From the NCBI GenBank assembly GCA_963923035.1, contig CAWUKT010000098.1, positions 1 through 24,627 of the forward strand: DNA of 24,627 nt, given 5' to 3'. Position 1 is the stretch's first letter; the number at the start of each line of letters is the position of its first letter. Below the pieces are notes generated by a model that made no database searches, had not been told where the DNA came from, and was given only the letters and a program-made list of their open reading frames with translations. Made by a program: the position numbers and the translations under genes. This document shows positions 7,349-14,388 of the stretch, one piece after another. Source of the stretch: CAWUKT01 sp963923035 (GTDB taxonomy: Bacteria; Bacteroidota; Bacteroidia; J057; JADKCL01).

Positions 7349-8167
7349 ATGAAAAAGCCCCTGTATTTCCTGTTGTTTGTGCTGGTCATCGCCGCCAGCG
7401 GATGTGAATCCATCCCCGACAACGCCGACGTGCGCATTGTCACCGACTACGGCAATATTTACATCGATCTGTACGACGATACGCCGAAGCACAAGGACAA
7501 TTTCCTCCTGCTGGCGCAGGAGGGCTTTTACGATGGGACGGCCTTCCACCGGGTCATGAACAAGTTCATGATCCAGGGCGGCGACCCGAACTCGCGCGAA
7601 GGCGCGTCCGGTACCCCCGGCAACGGTGGCCCTGGCTATGTCCTCCCCCGGGAAATCCTCCCCCATCACTACCACAAGCGGGGCGCCGTCGCCGCAGCCC
7701 GCCAACCGGACCAGGCCAATCCCCAGTGGCAATCCTCAGGCAGCCAATTCTTCATCGTACAGGGCGATACCTTCCCCGAAAGCCAGCTGGACGAGATGGC
7801 CATGCAGATTCCCCAGCTCATCAATGCCCACGCCCGCTACGTCTTCGAATCCGATCCCAAGCACAATTGGGTGCGGAGCATCGATTTCGAAGCCCTGCAA
7901 GCGCAGTATCCTGATTCTGCCGCCGCCCTGATCCAAAAAATCAACAACTCTGTCCAGGAAGTCCGGGACCAGTTTCCCACCTACCAAATGACCGACGAGA
8001 TGCGCCAAAAATACCTCAAAGATGGCGGCGCGCCCTTCCTCGACGGGATGTACACCGTCTTCGGAGAGGTCGTCAAAGGCATGGAAGTGGTCGATGCCAT
8101 TGCCGATGCCGAGGTCCAGGGAGAGACCCCCGTCCGCGACATTCGATTTGAAGTAGAAGTTTTGTAA
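7349..8167 (+). CDS. Cyclophilin-type peptidyl-prolyl isomerase, lipoprotein
   Basis: This 272-aa paralogue of the preceding gene has a lipoprotein signal (MKKPLYFLLFVLVIAASGC) with Cys19, so it is probably membrane-tethered. Catalytic residues are kept: FHRV with Arg68, FMIQGGD, GSQFFIV and TVFGEVVKGMEVVD. At the same site as its neighbour it carries a larger insertion of about 80 residues (143-226), mostly helical and rich in Gln and Asp, which could form an extra lid or chaperone-like arm. Long shared stretches such as EGFYDGT and FMIQGGDPNS support duplication followed by divergence in localisation and insert length. It lies 13 nt before the MORN gene. Confidence 0.93.
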   Translation: MKKPLYFLLFVLVIAASGCESIPDNADVRIVTDYGNIYIDLYDDTPKHKDNFLLLAQEGFYDGTAFHRVMNKFMIQGGDPNSREGASGTPGNGGPGYVLPREILPHHYHKRGAVAAARQPDQANPQWQSSGSQFFIVQGDTFPESQLDEMAMQIPQLINAHARYVFESDPKHNWVRSIDFEALQAQYPDSAAALIQKINNSVQEVRDQFPTYQMTDEMRQKYLKDGGAPFLDGMYTVFGEVVKGMEVVDAIADAEVQGETPVRDIRFEVEVL

Positions 8168-8180
8168 TACCGCCTCCGTT

Positions 8181-10067
8181 ATGCCCATTGATCCAAGCAG
8201 CCTATTGGGGCCCAAGGTACAGCCGGCCCGCATCGACACTTATTCCTATACCCACCGCAACCGCAAGGTCAAGGTCCGTTTTTCCCCTGCCTTCGAGAAT
8301 GTCGAAATTCAGGACGCATTTCCGCACTTGGTCAGGGTGATCATGGAAGCCCCTCCCAAGGACATGGGAGCCGATTTCCTCCCCCTACCCGCCTGGCAGG
8401 AACAGCTGACGAATGCCGAAGCGTCCCTGGTCAAGACCTTGGACAAGGACTCCAACACCGCCAAATGGGCGGGCAATTTCATGTACGAGGGACGGCTGGA
8501 CAGCGCCTTCCTGGTACGTGACCTTCCCTCCTTTCAGGAGGCCTACAACAAATGGTATCCCAAGCAGAGCGCTTACCGCACGCACATCGCATACAGCGAA
8601 GACAAATCGAGCGTGTTTGATGCCCTTTTCCCCGCTCCCCACCTCCGCCGACAGATTTCCGACCGCCTCCTCATCGATTCGATCCGCAAGCAAGGCACCA
8701 ATGTGGATGCCCTGCACTGGATGGAATTGAAGTTTCTGGGCAAAAAAGACGACCTCAAGCGCCTGCATGAACTCCTGAAGGTCGAGAACATGTTTCTGAT
8801 CACGCCCTTTCAGGACATGGCCGACACAGGGTACGAGCAGACCATGGTCCTCGCCACCGCCCGCAAACTCGAGTTGGAGCCGATGTTCAAGGCCACTGGA
8901 CTCGCCGAATCCAAGGCCCTGGAATGCGATTGCCGCCTTGAATCCTGGAATACCCAGGCGGTGAAGGACCAGGTATTGACGGGGAGCATCAAGGAAGGCT
9001 ACGGAGAGTATATCTGGGAAAAAGGCTTGATTTACAAAGGGCCCTGGAAAAACAGCAAACGTAATGGCTGGGGACGGATGTTTTTCGAGGATGGCAGCTA
9101 TTTCGAAGGTGATTTTGTCGACAACAAGCGTACCGGCAAAGGCCTGATGGCCTGGAGCTGGGACGAAGTCTTTTACGGCGATTTCCTCAATGGCTCCCTC
9201 CACGGCAAAGGCGAATATACCTGGCCCCACGGCGCCAAGTACGACGGCGACTGGAAGGACGGCTCCCGGACCGGCACCGGCGTCTACCAATGGAAAAACG
9301 GCGACATCTACCGGGGCGACTTCCTGAAAAGCCTCCGCCACGGCAAGGGTCGGATCGACTATTCCGATGGGGGTTGGTTCGAGGGTTCATTTGTGGAGGG
9401 GAAAATGACGGGCTTCGGGCGGGAATTTGTGGCGGACAAAAACGAAATCCACGAAGGAACGCTGGAAGATGGCACCTGGCAATCGGACAAGAAGATCACC
9501 TCGCTGGATGAGCCGAAAGAGGAGCCCAAGGAAGAACCGACCATTGCGCCGCAGGAAGGCGGCAGTCCCGGCCACGAGGACGATGCCCTGCCCGGTGGCC
9601 AGGCCGCGCCGCCCGATCTCCCGGTCGACGCGCTTCCCGGAGAGGAGCCGGCGCAGAACTCCGCCGGCGAAACCCCGCTGAACATTGCCATCAAATGGGT
9701 CGAAATCGGCGACGACAATACCACTCCCCTCGCCGAATTGCTGGCCATGCACCGCTCCGCGGCGGAAGCGGATGGTCTGGACCTCTATGTATTGATCTAC
9801 GAAGACTGGGCGCCGGGCGCAGCGGCCCTGAAGGGCTTCATGGCGACGCCCCCCGTTTCCCTCCAATTGATGGGCAAGTATATCCTTCAGATTGGGGCCA
9901 AATGGATGGCGGACATCAACGCCATGGGCCAGACGTCCAATGCGATTCCGGAATTGTTTGAGGTTGGTCCCAACGGGGTACTGACCGGCAAGGTCATCCG
10001 GGGCAGCGCATGGGGCCCCGATACCGTGGAAAATATTGCCGGAGCCCTGGAAAAGTTCTTCCAGTAA
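8181..10067 (+). CDS. MORN-repeat protein with degenerate thioredoxin-like C-terminus
   Basis: This is a 628-aa protein with no signal peptide. Residues 1-265 form an unrecognised N-terminal region containing Cys249 and Cys251; a DUF695/RraB-like fold is a weak guess. Residues 273-433 contain seven 23-residue MORN repeats, for example GWGRMFFEDGSYFEGDF, GKGEYTWPHGAKYDGDW and GKGRIDYSDGGWFEGSF. MORN repeats commonly bind membranes or other proteins. A Glu/Pro/Gly-rich linker spans 443-498. Residues 500-628 look like a thioredoxin fold: LYVLIYEDWAPGAAALKGF stands where a WCxxC motif would be but has no Cys, and AIPELFEVGPNGVLTGKV matches the cis-Pro and beta-hairpin region. It is therefore unlikely to be redox-active. 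It is the last gene of the cyclophilin operon. Confidence 0.85.
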   Translation: MPIDPSSLLGPKVQPARIDTYSYTHRNRKVKVRFSPAFENVEIQDAFPHLVRVIMEAPPKDMGADFLPLPAWQEQLTNAEASLVKTLDKDSNTAKWAGNFMYEGRLDSAFLVRDLPSFQEAYNKWYPKQSAYRTHIAYSEDKSSVFDALFPAPHLRRQISDRLLIDSIRKQGTNVDALHWMELKFLGKKDDLKRLHELLKVENMFLITPFQDMADTGYEQTMVLATARKLELEPMFKATGLAESKALECDCRLESWNTQAVKDQVLTGSIKEGYGEYIWEKGLIYKGPWKNSKRNGWGRMFFEDGSYFEGDFVDNKRTGKGLMAWSWDEVFYGDFLNGSLHGKGEYTWPHGAKYDGDWKDGSRTGTGVYQWKNGDIYRGDFLKSLRHGKGRIDYSDGGWFEGSFVEGKMTGFGREFVADKNEIHEGTLEDGTWQSDKKITSLDEPKEEPKEEPTIAPQEGGSPGHEDDALPGGQAAPPDLPVDALPGEEPAQNSAGETPLNIAIKWVEIGDDNTTPLAELLAMHRSAAEADGLDLYVLIYEDWAPGAAALKGFMATPPVSLQLMGKYILQIGAKWMADINAMGQTSNAIPELFEVGPNGVLTGKVIRGSAWGPDTVENIAGALEKFFQ

Positions 10068-10074
10068 ACCGACT

Positions 10075-10091
10075 CCCGGCTATTCGCCGGG
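10075..10091. terminator. GC-rich hairpin between convergent stops (possible bidirectional terminator)
   Basis: CCCGGC (10075-10080) pairs with GCCGGG (10086-10091) around a TATTC loop. It lies at the junction of two convergent genes, and the minus-strand stop codon falls inside the loop. No U-tract follows on either strand, so terminator function is uncertain. Confidence 0.3.
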
Positions 10092-12155
10092 GTGGTACGA
10101 GCGAACGGCATTTTCCTCCACCCACTTCCGATCCAAGCTGATTTCCTTCGTCTTCTGACCCAGGTACAATTCTGATTGGTCCACATAATGCGGGCTGTCG
10201 GCATGGTTCGACGAACCAAACGGCAAGACCGATTCCAGTTGGACGCCTTGTTCCGAGAACTTCACGAACTGGATATAGGAATCTCCCAGGAGGCCTTTGT
10301 ACCGTCCATTTTCCCAATCCTGACTCCGCATCGACGCCAGCACGTCCTGCAGCCCCCCCAACGGGAAGTCATATTCCCCGTGGACCAAACGCTGAATCTG
10401 CCCCAGGGGCACCCGGTTCGTCCCAAAATGGGTCTCAAGGTGAACTTTCGCATTTCTCAATTGCTCCGCTGCTTCTTCCGGCAACCATTCCCGCTCCAAA
10501 AACATCTCGTGCCGCTTGTCTGCTTCCTTGATAATCTTGTCGAGATAGACCAGAAATAACCCCGCTGCCTCACTATCCTCATTTCCCGTCCGGTCCCACT
10601 CCGCCAGCATCCGAATTTCCTCTGCCAAATCGGGAAACTCCAGGCTGTCCAGCTCCATCAGCAGTTCCGTATTGGACATGAAGGGCGTCGCCATCTTCTG
10701 GGGATAGGTGCGGTCGTACTTGATCCGCTTGATGTCTTCGTACGAGAGCAATTTGTCCCCGGTGATCAACTCCTGGCTGCGCAGCGAGCGGTTCGTTTCA
10801 CTGGGGGTGGTACCCAGGGTGGGATCGTAATCGTCGCGTTGGGGCAGGTCCATGAAGCCCGTGGAGGAAAAGGGCGTATTGTTGCAATTGTAGACGTAGC
10901 CGCTGCGCGGCTGGATGACCTGGACCAGTTCCTCGGTGGAATGGAAATCGTCCCAGAGGGTCGCGGAAGTATCGCCGGGAAGCACCCGCCACCAGTCATA
11001 GCCGCGTTCGCGGAAGGGATAGTTGCCGTTGTCGATGTAGAAAATGGTATCGTTGCGGTCAGCGTAGATGATATTCAGCGATGAAATACCACCCATATTG
11101 AGCAAACCGTAAAACTCGGAGAAGCTCTGCGCCTTGTTCATCCGGTACCATTGCTCTGCCGCCTTGATCCCCATATTGCAGGCCAAGCGAATCGAATAGT
11201 AGTGGCCGTCTTTTCCTTTCATCGTCGCTCCATAATCGCTCCACCAGTACTTTTTCCCCACCTTCAGCTTGATCGGCCCCACCTTTACCTTCATTTTCGC
11301 CTTGTACTTCTTCAATTGCTTCCACTCCCCATCCAACCGGTACATGCCCTTCTTCTTGGGATGCATTTCGAGCCGGTACACATCCACAAAATCACCCAGA
11401 TTCACCGTATGCGCCCAGGCCAGGTAGGGATTGCAGCCGGAGAAAATGCTCACCCCGCCGGGAAACATCCCTCCCAGGCAGTTCCAGCCTTCATCCGAGA
11501 CCACGTGGGCCTCGTACCAGGCCGTACTGCCTTCCAGCGGTTGGTGGGAATTGTTGACAAGGTAGACCTGGCCGTCGGCGGTGCGGGAAGAATTGAAGGC
11601 CCAGGCATTGGAGCCGCGGCCGTCCATGGAGAATGCGGTCGGAGCATTGGGTGTGCCCTCGACGATATTGGTCAGGTGACCGTCCACGCCGGCCATCAGC
11701 CCCATGATCATCTGGTAGCCAATCAACACATCCTGGGGATACACGGGGAAGAGCCCTTTGAGCCGTATCTCCTCGGGGTGGCGATCCGCGTAGGTATTCA
11801 TCGCCAGGCAAAAAGCCTCCAATACCGCTTTGAAATCGGCCGGCACATCGCTGTCGTAGCGTTCTTCCACCACCGGACGGACCCGTAACAATTGGACGGC
11901 AAAGTCAATCGATGCTCCCCAGGCGCCCCGGACCTCGCCCAAGCGGGCCCGGGCGATCATCAGGTTTTCCTGGATGTCGAAAAAGTTGTCTTCGGCGTGG
12001 GCCCACGCCAAGCCATAGGCGGCCGCAGCGTCGGTCGGCGCGTAGACGTGGGGGGTCCCGTAGGCGTCCCGGTAAATGGTGATCGAATTGGGATCGACCT
12101 GGGCGAAGATGAATTGGGGAAATAGTAGCAGAAGGAGAAAACTGATTCGAGACAT
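10080..12155 (-). CDS. Penicillin acylase family Ntn hydrolase, exported
   Basis: This 691-aa protein has a signal peptide (MSRISFLLLLLFPQFIFAQ) and matches the penicillin/acyl-homoserine-lactone acylase family of N-terminal-nucleophile hydrolases. The expected autoprocessing site is visible as GRGSNAWAF, with Ser182 becoming the N-terminal nucleophile of the beta chain; the upstream part would be the alpha chain. Family elements include the opening ITIYRDAYGTPHVYA, AYGLAWAHAEDNFFDIQ, the NNSHQPL segment after the nucleophile, FSGCNPYLAWAHT, and a late YVYNCNNTPF. The substrate cannot be read from sequence: amide hydrolysis of beta-lactams, acyl-homoserine lactones or lipopeptides are all possible. 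A good TTG-N20-TTAATTTG promoter lies just before the start. The gene converges with the MORN operon. Confidence 0.92.
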   Translation of the reverse strand: MSRISFLLLLLFPQFIFAQVDPNSITIYRDAYGTPHVYAPTDAAAAYGLAWAHAEDNFFDIQENLMIARARLGEVRGAWGASIDFAVQLLRVRPVVEERYDSDVPADFKAVLEAFCLAMNTYADRHPEEIRLKGLFPVYPQDVLIGYQMIMGLMAGVDGHLTNIVEGTPNAPTAFSMDGRGSNAWAFNSSRTADGQVYLVNNSHQPLEGSTAWYEAHVVSDEGWNCLGGMFPGGVSIFSGCNPYLAWAHTVNLGDFVDVYRLEMHPKKKGMYRLDGEWKQLKKYKAKMKVKVGPIKLKVGKKYWWSDYGATMKGKDGHYYSIRLACNMGIKAAEQWYRMNKAQSFSEFYGLLNMGGISSLNIIYADRNDTIFYIDNGNYPFRERGYDWWRVLPGDTSATLWDDFHSTEELVQVIQPRSGYVYNCNNTPFSSTGFMDLPQRDDYDPTLGTTPSETNRSLRSQELITGDKLLSYEDIKRIKYDRTYPQKMATPFMSNTELLMELDSLEFPDLAEEIRMLAEWDRTGNEDSEAAGLFLVYLDKIIKEADKRHEMFLEREWLPEEAAEQLRNAKVHLETHFGTNRVPLGQIQRLVHGEYDFPLGGLQDVLASMRSQDWENGRYKGLLGDSYIQFVKFSEQGVQLESVLPFGSSNHADSPHYVDQSELYLGQKTKEISLDRKWVEENAVRSYHPGE

Positions 12156-12160
12156 GGCTC

Positions 12161-12191
12161 CAAATTAATGCCTTTTGGGAGGAGAAGCCAA
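12161..12191 (-). promoter_or_regulatory. Candidate Bacteroidota-type promoter of the acylase gene
   Basis: On the minus strand a TTG (12191-12189) is separated by 20 nt from TTAATTTG (12168-12161), one base from the TAnnTTTG consensus. The -7 element ends only 5 nt before the ATG at 12155, implying a leaderless or very short leader. Confidence 0.45.
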
Positions 12192-12236
12192 GGAAAAGCG
12201 CACGAATGGGACCCATCCGACTGGCGTGGCCATTTG

Positions 12237-13436
12237 CTACTCGAACAGCTCGAGTTCGCCCGACCGCACCTTGTAGCGGATCCCCTCAATCTCAATGACA
12301 TCCCCCTCTTCCAATTGGCCCATGGCCATGATGTCTTCCTCCACTGTATGGATGCTCCCGCGGGTCTTGAACGCGATGCGGAGGTAATCAGGATGGATTT
12401 TCCCCGATCCCTTTCCGCACAGCACCACGCGAACCGGCTTGTCGATGCTCTTGAGCAATGGCATGTCCCGCACCTGGGACCGGTTGTCCGCCAGCAGGAC
12501 GATTTCATCGTAGCCTTCAATTCCCTTCAGGCCTTTCACCACTGCTTCCAGGTCATTCTCCGGCGTATCGCCGCCGTAGCCATTGTTCATGACCGTGCCG
12601 ATGGTCTCGATCACCCGGCCCAGGTCATTGCTGGCCGCGTGGTAGATGCCGCCCGTCCGGCCGATTTGCTTTTGCCATGTCGCCTTGCGGTCCCCATCAT
12701 TGAACAGGACCAAGTGCTTGATCCCGCTGGTTTCCGCATTCAATTTGTGCCACAGGACCACCTGCGCCCCGTAGGCATACATACTGCCCGTCCAATCCAT
12801 GATGATCAGCACATTTTTCCAATGGCGGTTCCGGTCCATGATCCCCATCACGGAGGTATCCTGGGGCACGGCCAAGCCCAGCACCACGCGCTCGACATCC
12901 TTGGAGGTGCTCAGGTGGCGGAGGACCCGCGGGCGGGTCACATCGTAGCGGATGACAAATCCGTGGAAAAATTGGCGGGCCTGCAACTCCGAAGTACAGC
13001 CCGTTTGGCGGACCAATTTCCAGGTCACCGGGGCTTGCTGGAGGTCGGGGTCGAGGGCAAATAAACTCCGCAGTCGGTTGTGGATGAGGCGGTAGTAGCT
13101 GGTCCCCCAATCCGAACTGTCAATGGGGTACTGGGAAAAAACCAATTCAATTTGGGTCGCATTGCCCAGGCTCCGGGCCCGAATCCAGTCCTGGGGATTC
13201 TCAATCGCCGCGGCCGCATAGTCCATCCGAAGGGCGACCTGGGGGGCGAGGGGATCGAATTCGTAAAAGGGAATGGAGACCGTTTCAAAGGGCAAGTCGA
13301 AGGGATACCCATTGCTGTTCTGGGCACCAGCAAATTGTCCCAACAGGACAAAGCACAGGCACACATACATCCAGGACTGCAATTTCGATATGGGTTTTAA
13401 CACGACTGATTTTTTCCGATACAAAATATAACACAT
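12237..13436 (-). CDS. Exported VWA-like (MIDAS) protein
   Basis: The product is about 399 aa from the ATG at 13436, with a hydrophobic export signal (WMYVCLCFVLLGQFAGAQ). The C-terminal half looks like a von Willebrand factor A domain. NVLIIMDWTGSM provides a MIDAS-like DxTxS (Asp214, Thr216, Ser218), with LFNDGD (245-249), GGDTPEND (288-295, Thr291 as possible MIDAS Thr) and EIVLLADN (311-318) as further metal-site loops. The N-terminal 200 residues are unrecognised. Function is unknown; VWA domains usually mediate metal-dependent protein binding. The start is uncertain: a GTG at 13403 gives a tidier signal peptide and lies just after a TATATTTTG element (13430-13422), whereas longer in-frame starts look non-coding. 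Confidence 0.75.
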   Translation of the reverse strand: MCYILYRKKSVVLKPISKLQSWMYVCLCFVLLGQFAGAQNSNGYPFDLPFETVSIPFYEFDPLAPQVALRMDYAAAAIENPQDWIRARSLGNATQIELVFSQYPIDSSDWGTSYYRLIHNRLRSLFALDPDLQQAPVTWKLVRQTGCTSELQARQFFHGFVIRYDVTRPRVLRHLSTSKDVERVVLGLAVPQDTSVMGIMDRNRHWKNVLIIMDWTGSMYAYGAQVVLWHKLNAETSGIKHLVLFNDGDRKATWQKQIGRTGGIYHAASNDLGRVIETIGTVMNNGYGGDTPENDLEAVVKGLKGIEGYDEIVLLADNRSQVRDMPLLKSIDKPVRVVLCGKGSGKIHPDYLRIAFKTRGSIHTVEEDIMAMGQLEEGDVIEIEGIRYKVRSGELELFE

Positions 13437-13671
13437 TTCAGGGTAGAGAATAGGTGCATTTATCAACGACCGGGGGAAGGGAAACGACGAATCTTGGATT
13501 TGAATCGACCGGAACCCCCGGTTTGGGAATTTGTGGTGGGTGGGGTGGGGAAAAACGAATCGGAACCGTCTAAGGACAAATGGGAACCAATGCCCAAGGG
13601 GCATATCGACTGGCGACCAACGTTTTCCGTCTCAATTAGGGACGATCATTTGTACCCAATTATGACTTTGT

Positions 13672-13752
13672 ATGAGAACCTTGATCCATCCCCGCACCGC
13701 TTCCTTGCTCATTCTGCTGCTCATGGCCAGCATTTTATGTCTGGTGGCCTGA
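13672..13752 (+). CDS. Possible 26-aa small membrane peptide
   Basis: ATG at 13672 opens a 26-codon frame ending in TGA: a short basic, His-containing N-terminus (MRTLIHPRTAS) followed by about 15 mainly hydrophobic residues rich in Leu and Ile. It could be a single-pass microprotein, the remnant of a signal peptide, or chance. A TGACTTTG element, one base from the -7 consensus, lies immediately upstream, too close for normal use. No homologue is recognised. Confidence 0.25.
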   Translation: MRTLIHPRTASLLILLLMASILCLVA

Positions 13753-13832
13753 TGCGGGACGGACGCCCCGCCGGGGCACCTCTGAGTGAAGTTTCTGATC
13801 CATTTCAATAATTATTCCAACCAATGTCCGGA

Positions 13833-13853
13833 CGGACCCTTCCACAGGGTCCG
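13833..13853 (+). terminator. Hairpin, possible weak terminator
   Basis: An eight-base-pair perfect stem CGGACCCT/AGGGTCCG with a TCCAC loop is followed on the plus strand by CCCTTTG. The U-tract is poor. It lies between the possible small plus-strand ORF and the convergent YegP-like gene. Confidence 0.35.
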
Positions 13854-13867
13854 CCCTTTGTGTGCGA

Positions 13868-14206
13868 TCAAGTCAGGTCGTCAACCCGACAACTTTGGGA
13901 AGCCTTTTTCACGGTTTCCATTCCAGTTTCCCGCTCCTTGCGGGAATCATACAATTGACTGGCACCCAGCACAATACCGTCACGGGATTTGATGACAAAA
14001 TAATAGCGGTAATTCGTGTTCAAACGGCGGTAATAGCTCGTTTGATAACGGGCGTGGTGCATCAGACTGGCGATTCCCCGCATCGCACCGGCTTTCGTAC
14101 GAAAGCCTTCAGAGACAAAAAGAGTTTCTTGTTGGGTGGACTTCAAGCGGAAATGGAATTTCCGGTCACACCCTTGGTAAATTTGAAATTTAGGGGTTTG
14201 AATCAT
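13868..14206 (-). CDS. DUF1508/YegP-like (UPF0339) protein
   Basis: This 112-aa cytosolic protein contains two tandem DUF1508 units. The first reads KFQIYQGCDRKFHFRLKS, then LFVSEGFRTKAGAMRGIASL. The second reads YYFVIKSRDGIVLGASQLY, then RKERETGMETVKKAS. The family (E. coli YegP type) forms small beta-rich domains whose biological role is poorly known. The length and two-repeat architecture are typical. It lies between the VWA-like gene and the first propeller gene on the same strand, separated from the latter by a strong terminator, so it probably has its own promoter in 14207-14330. Confidence 0.88.
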   Translation of the reverse strand: MIQTPKFQIYQGCDRKFHFRLKSTQQETLFVSEGFRTKAGAMRGIASLMHHARYQTSYYRRLNTNYRYYFVIKSRDGIVLGASQLYDSRKERETGMETVKKASQSCRVDDLT

Positions 14207-14259
14207 TTGGCTTTTAGTTAGGTTTTGTTGCTTACTGTACTTTAATATACGCCCGACCT

Positions 14260-14276
14260 TTGACAGCTTTTGTCAA
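14260..14276. promoter_or_regulatory. Inverted repeat upstream of the YegP-like gene (possible operator)
   Basis: TTGACAGCTTTTGTCAA is a 6-bp inverted repeat (TTGACA/TGTCAA) with a 5-bp spacer, 54 bp upstream of the YegP-like start and downstream of the propeller terminator. The size suits a dimeric regulator site or a small hairpin; no regulator is identified. Confidence 0.3.
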
Positions 14277-14332
14277 TCTGGAGCGGTAAAAACCACAAAC
14301 TTAAACACCTACCAATCAGCACCATACAACGC

Positions 14333-14363
14333 AAAAAAGCCAATCCCCCGAAGGAGATTGGCT
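14333..14363 (-). terminator. Intrinsic terminator of the first propeller gene (C-UUCG-G tetraloop)
   Basis: On the minus strand AGCCAATCTCC pairs with GGGGATTGGCT around a UUCG tetraloop closed by C-G, followed by six T. This is an 11-bp stem with one G-U pair, 26 nt after the stop codon of the upstream propeller gene. Confidence 0.92.
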
Positions 14364-14388
14364 GCTGTCGAATTTATAGATCAGGACC

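Larger units (their letters stand above)
13437..13867. other. 431-bp intergenic region with a small hydrophobic ORF and hairpins
   Basis: No long gene is convincing here. On the plus strand a 26-codon frame at 13672-13752 starts MRTLIHPRTAS and continues into a hydrophobic tail ending LCLVA. It is followed by a GCCCC-GCC-GGGGC hairpin (13765-13777) and a CGGACCCT-TCCAC-AGGGTCCG hairpin (13833-13853). Each hairpin is preceded by or overlaps a GGACGGAC octamer (13757 and 13830). Confidence 0.4.

Noticed and set aside
13494..13811. 105-codon plus-strand frame in the intergenic region
   Set aside because: The translation is of mixed, unstructured composition, has no recognised motif, and overlaps hairpins and the alternative small hydrophobic frame.
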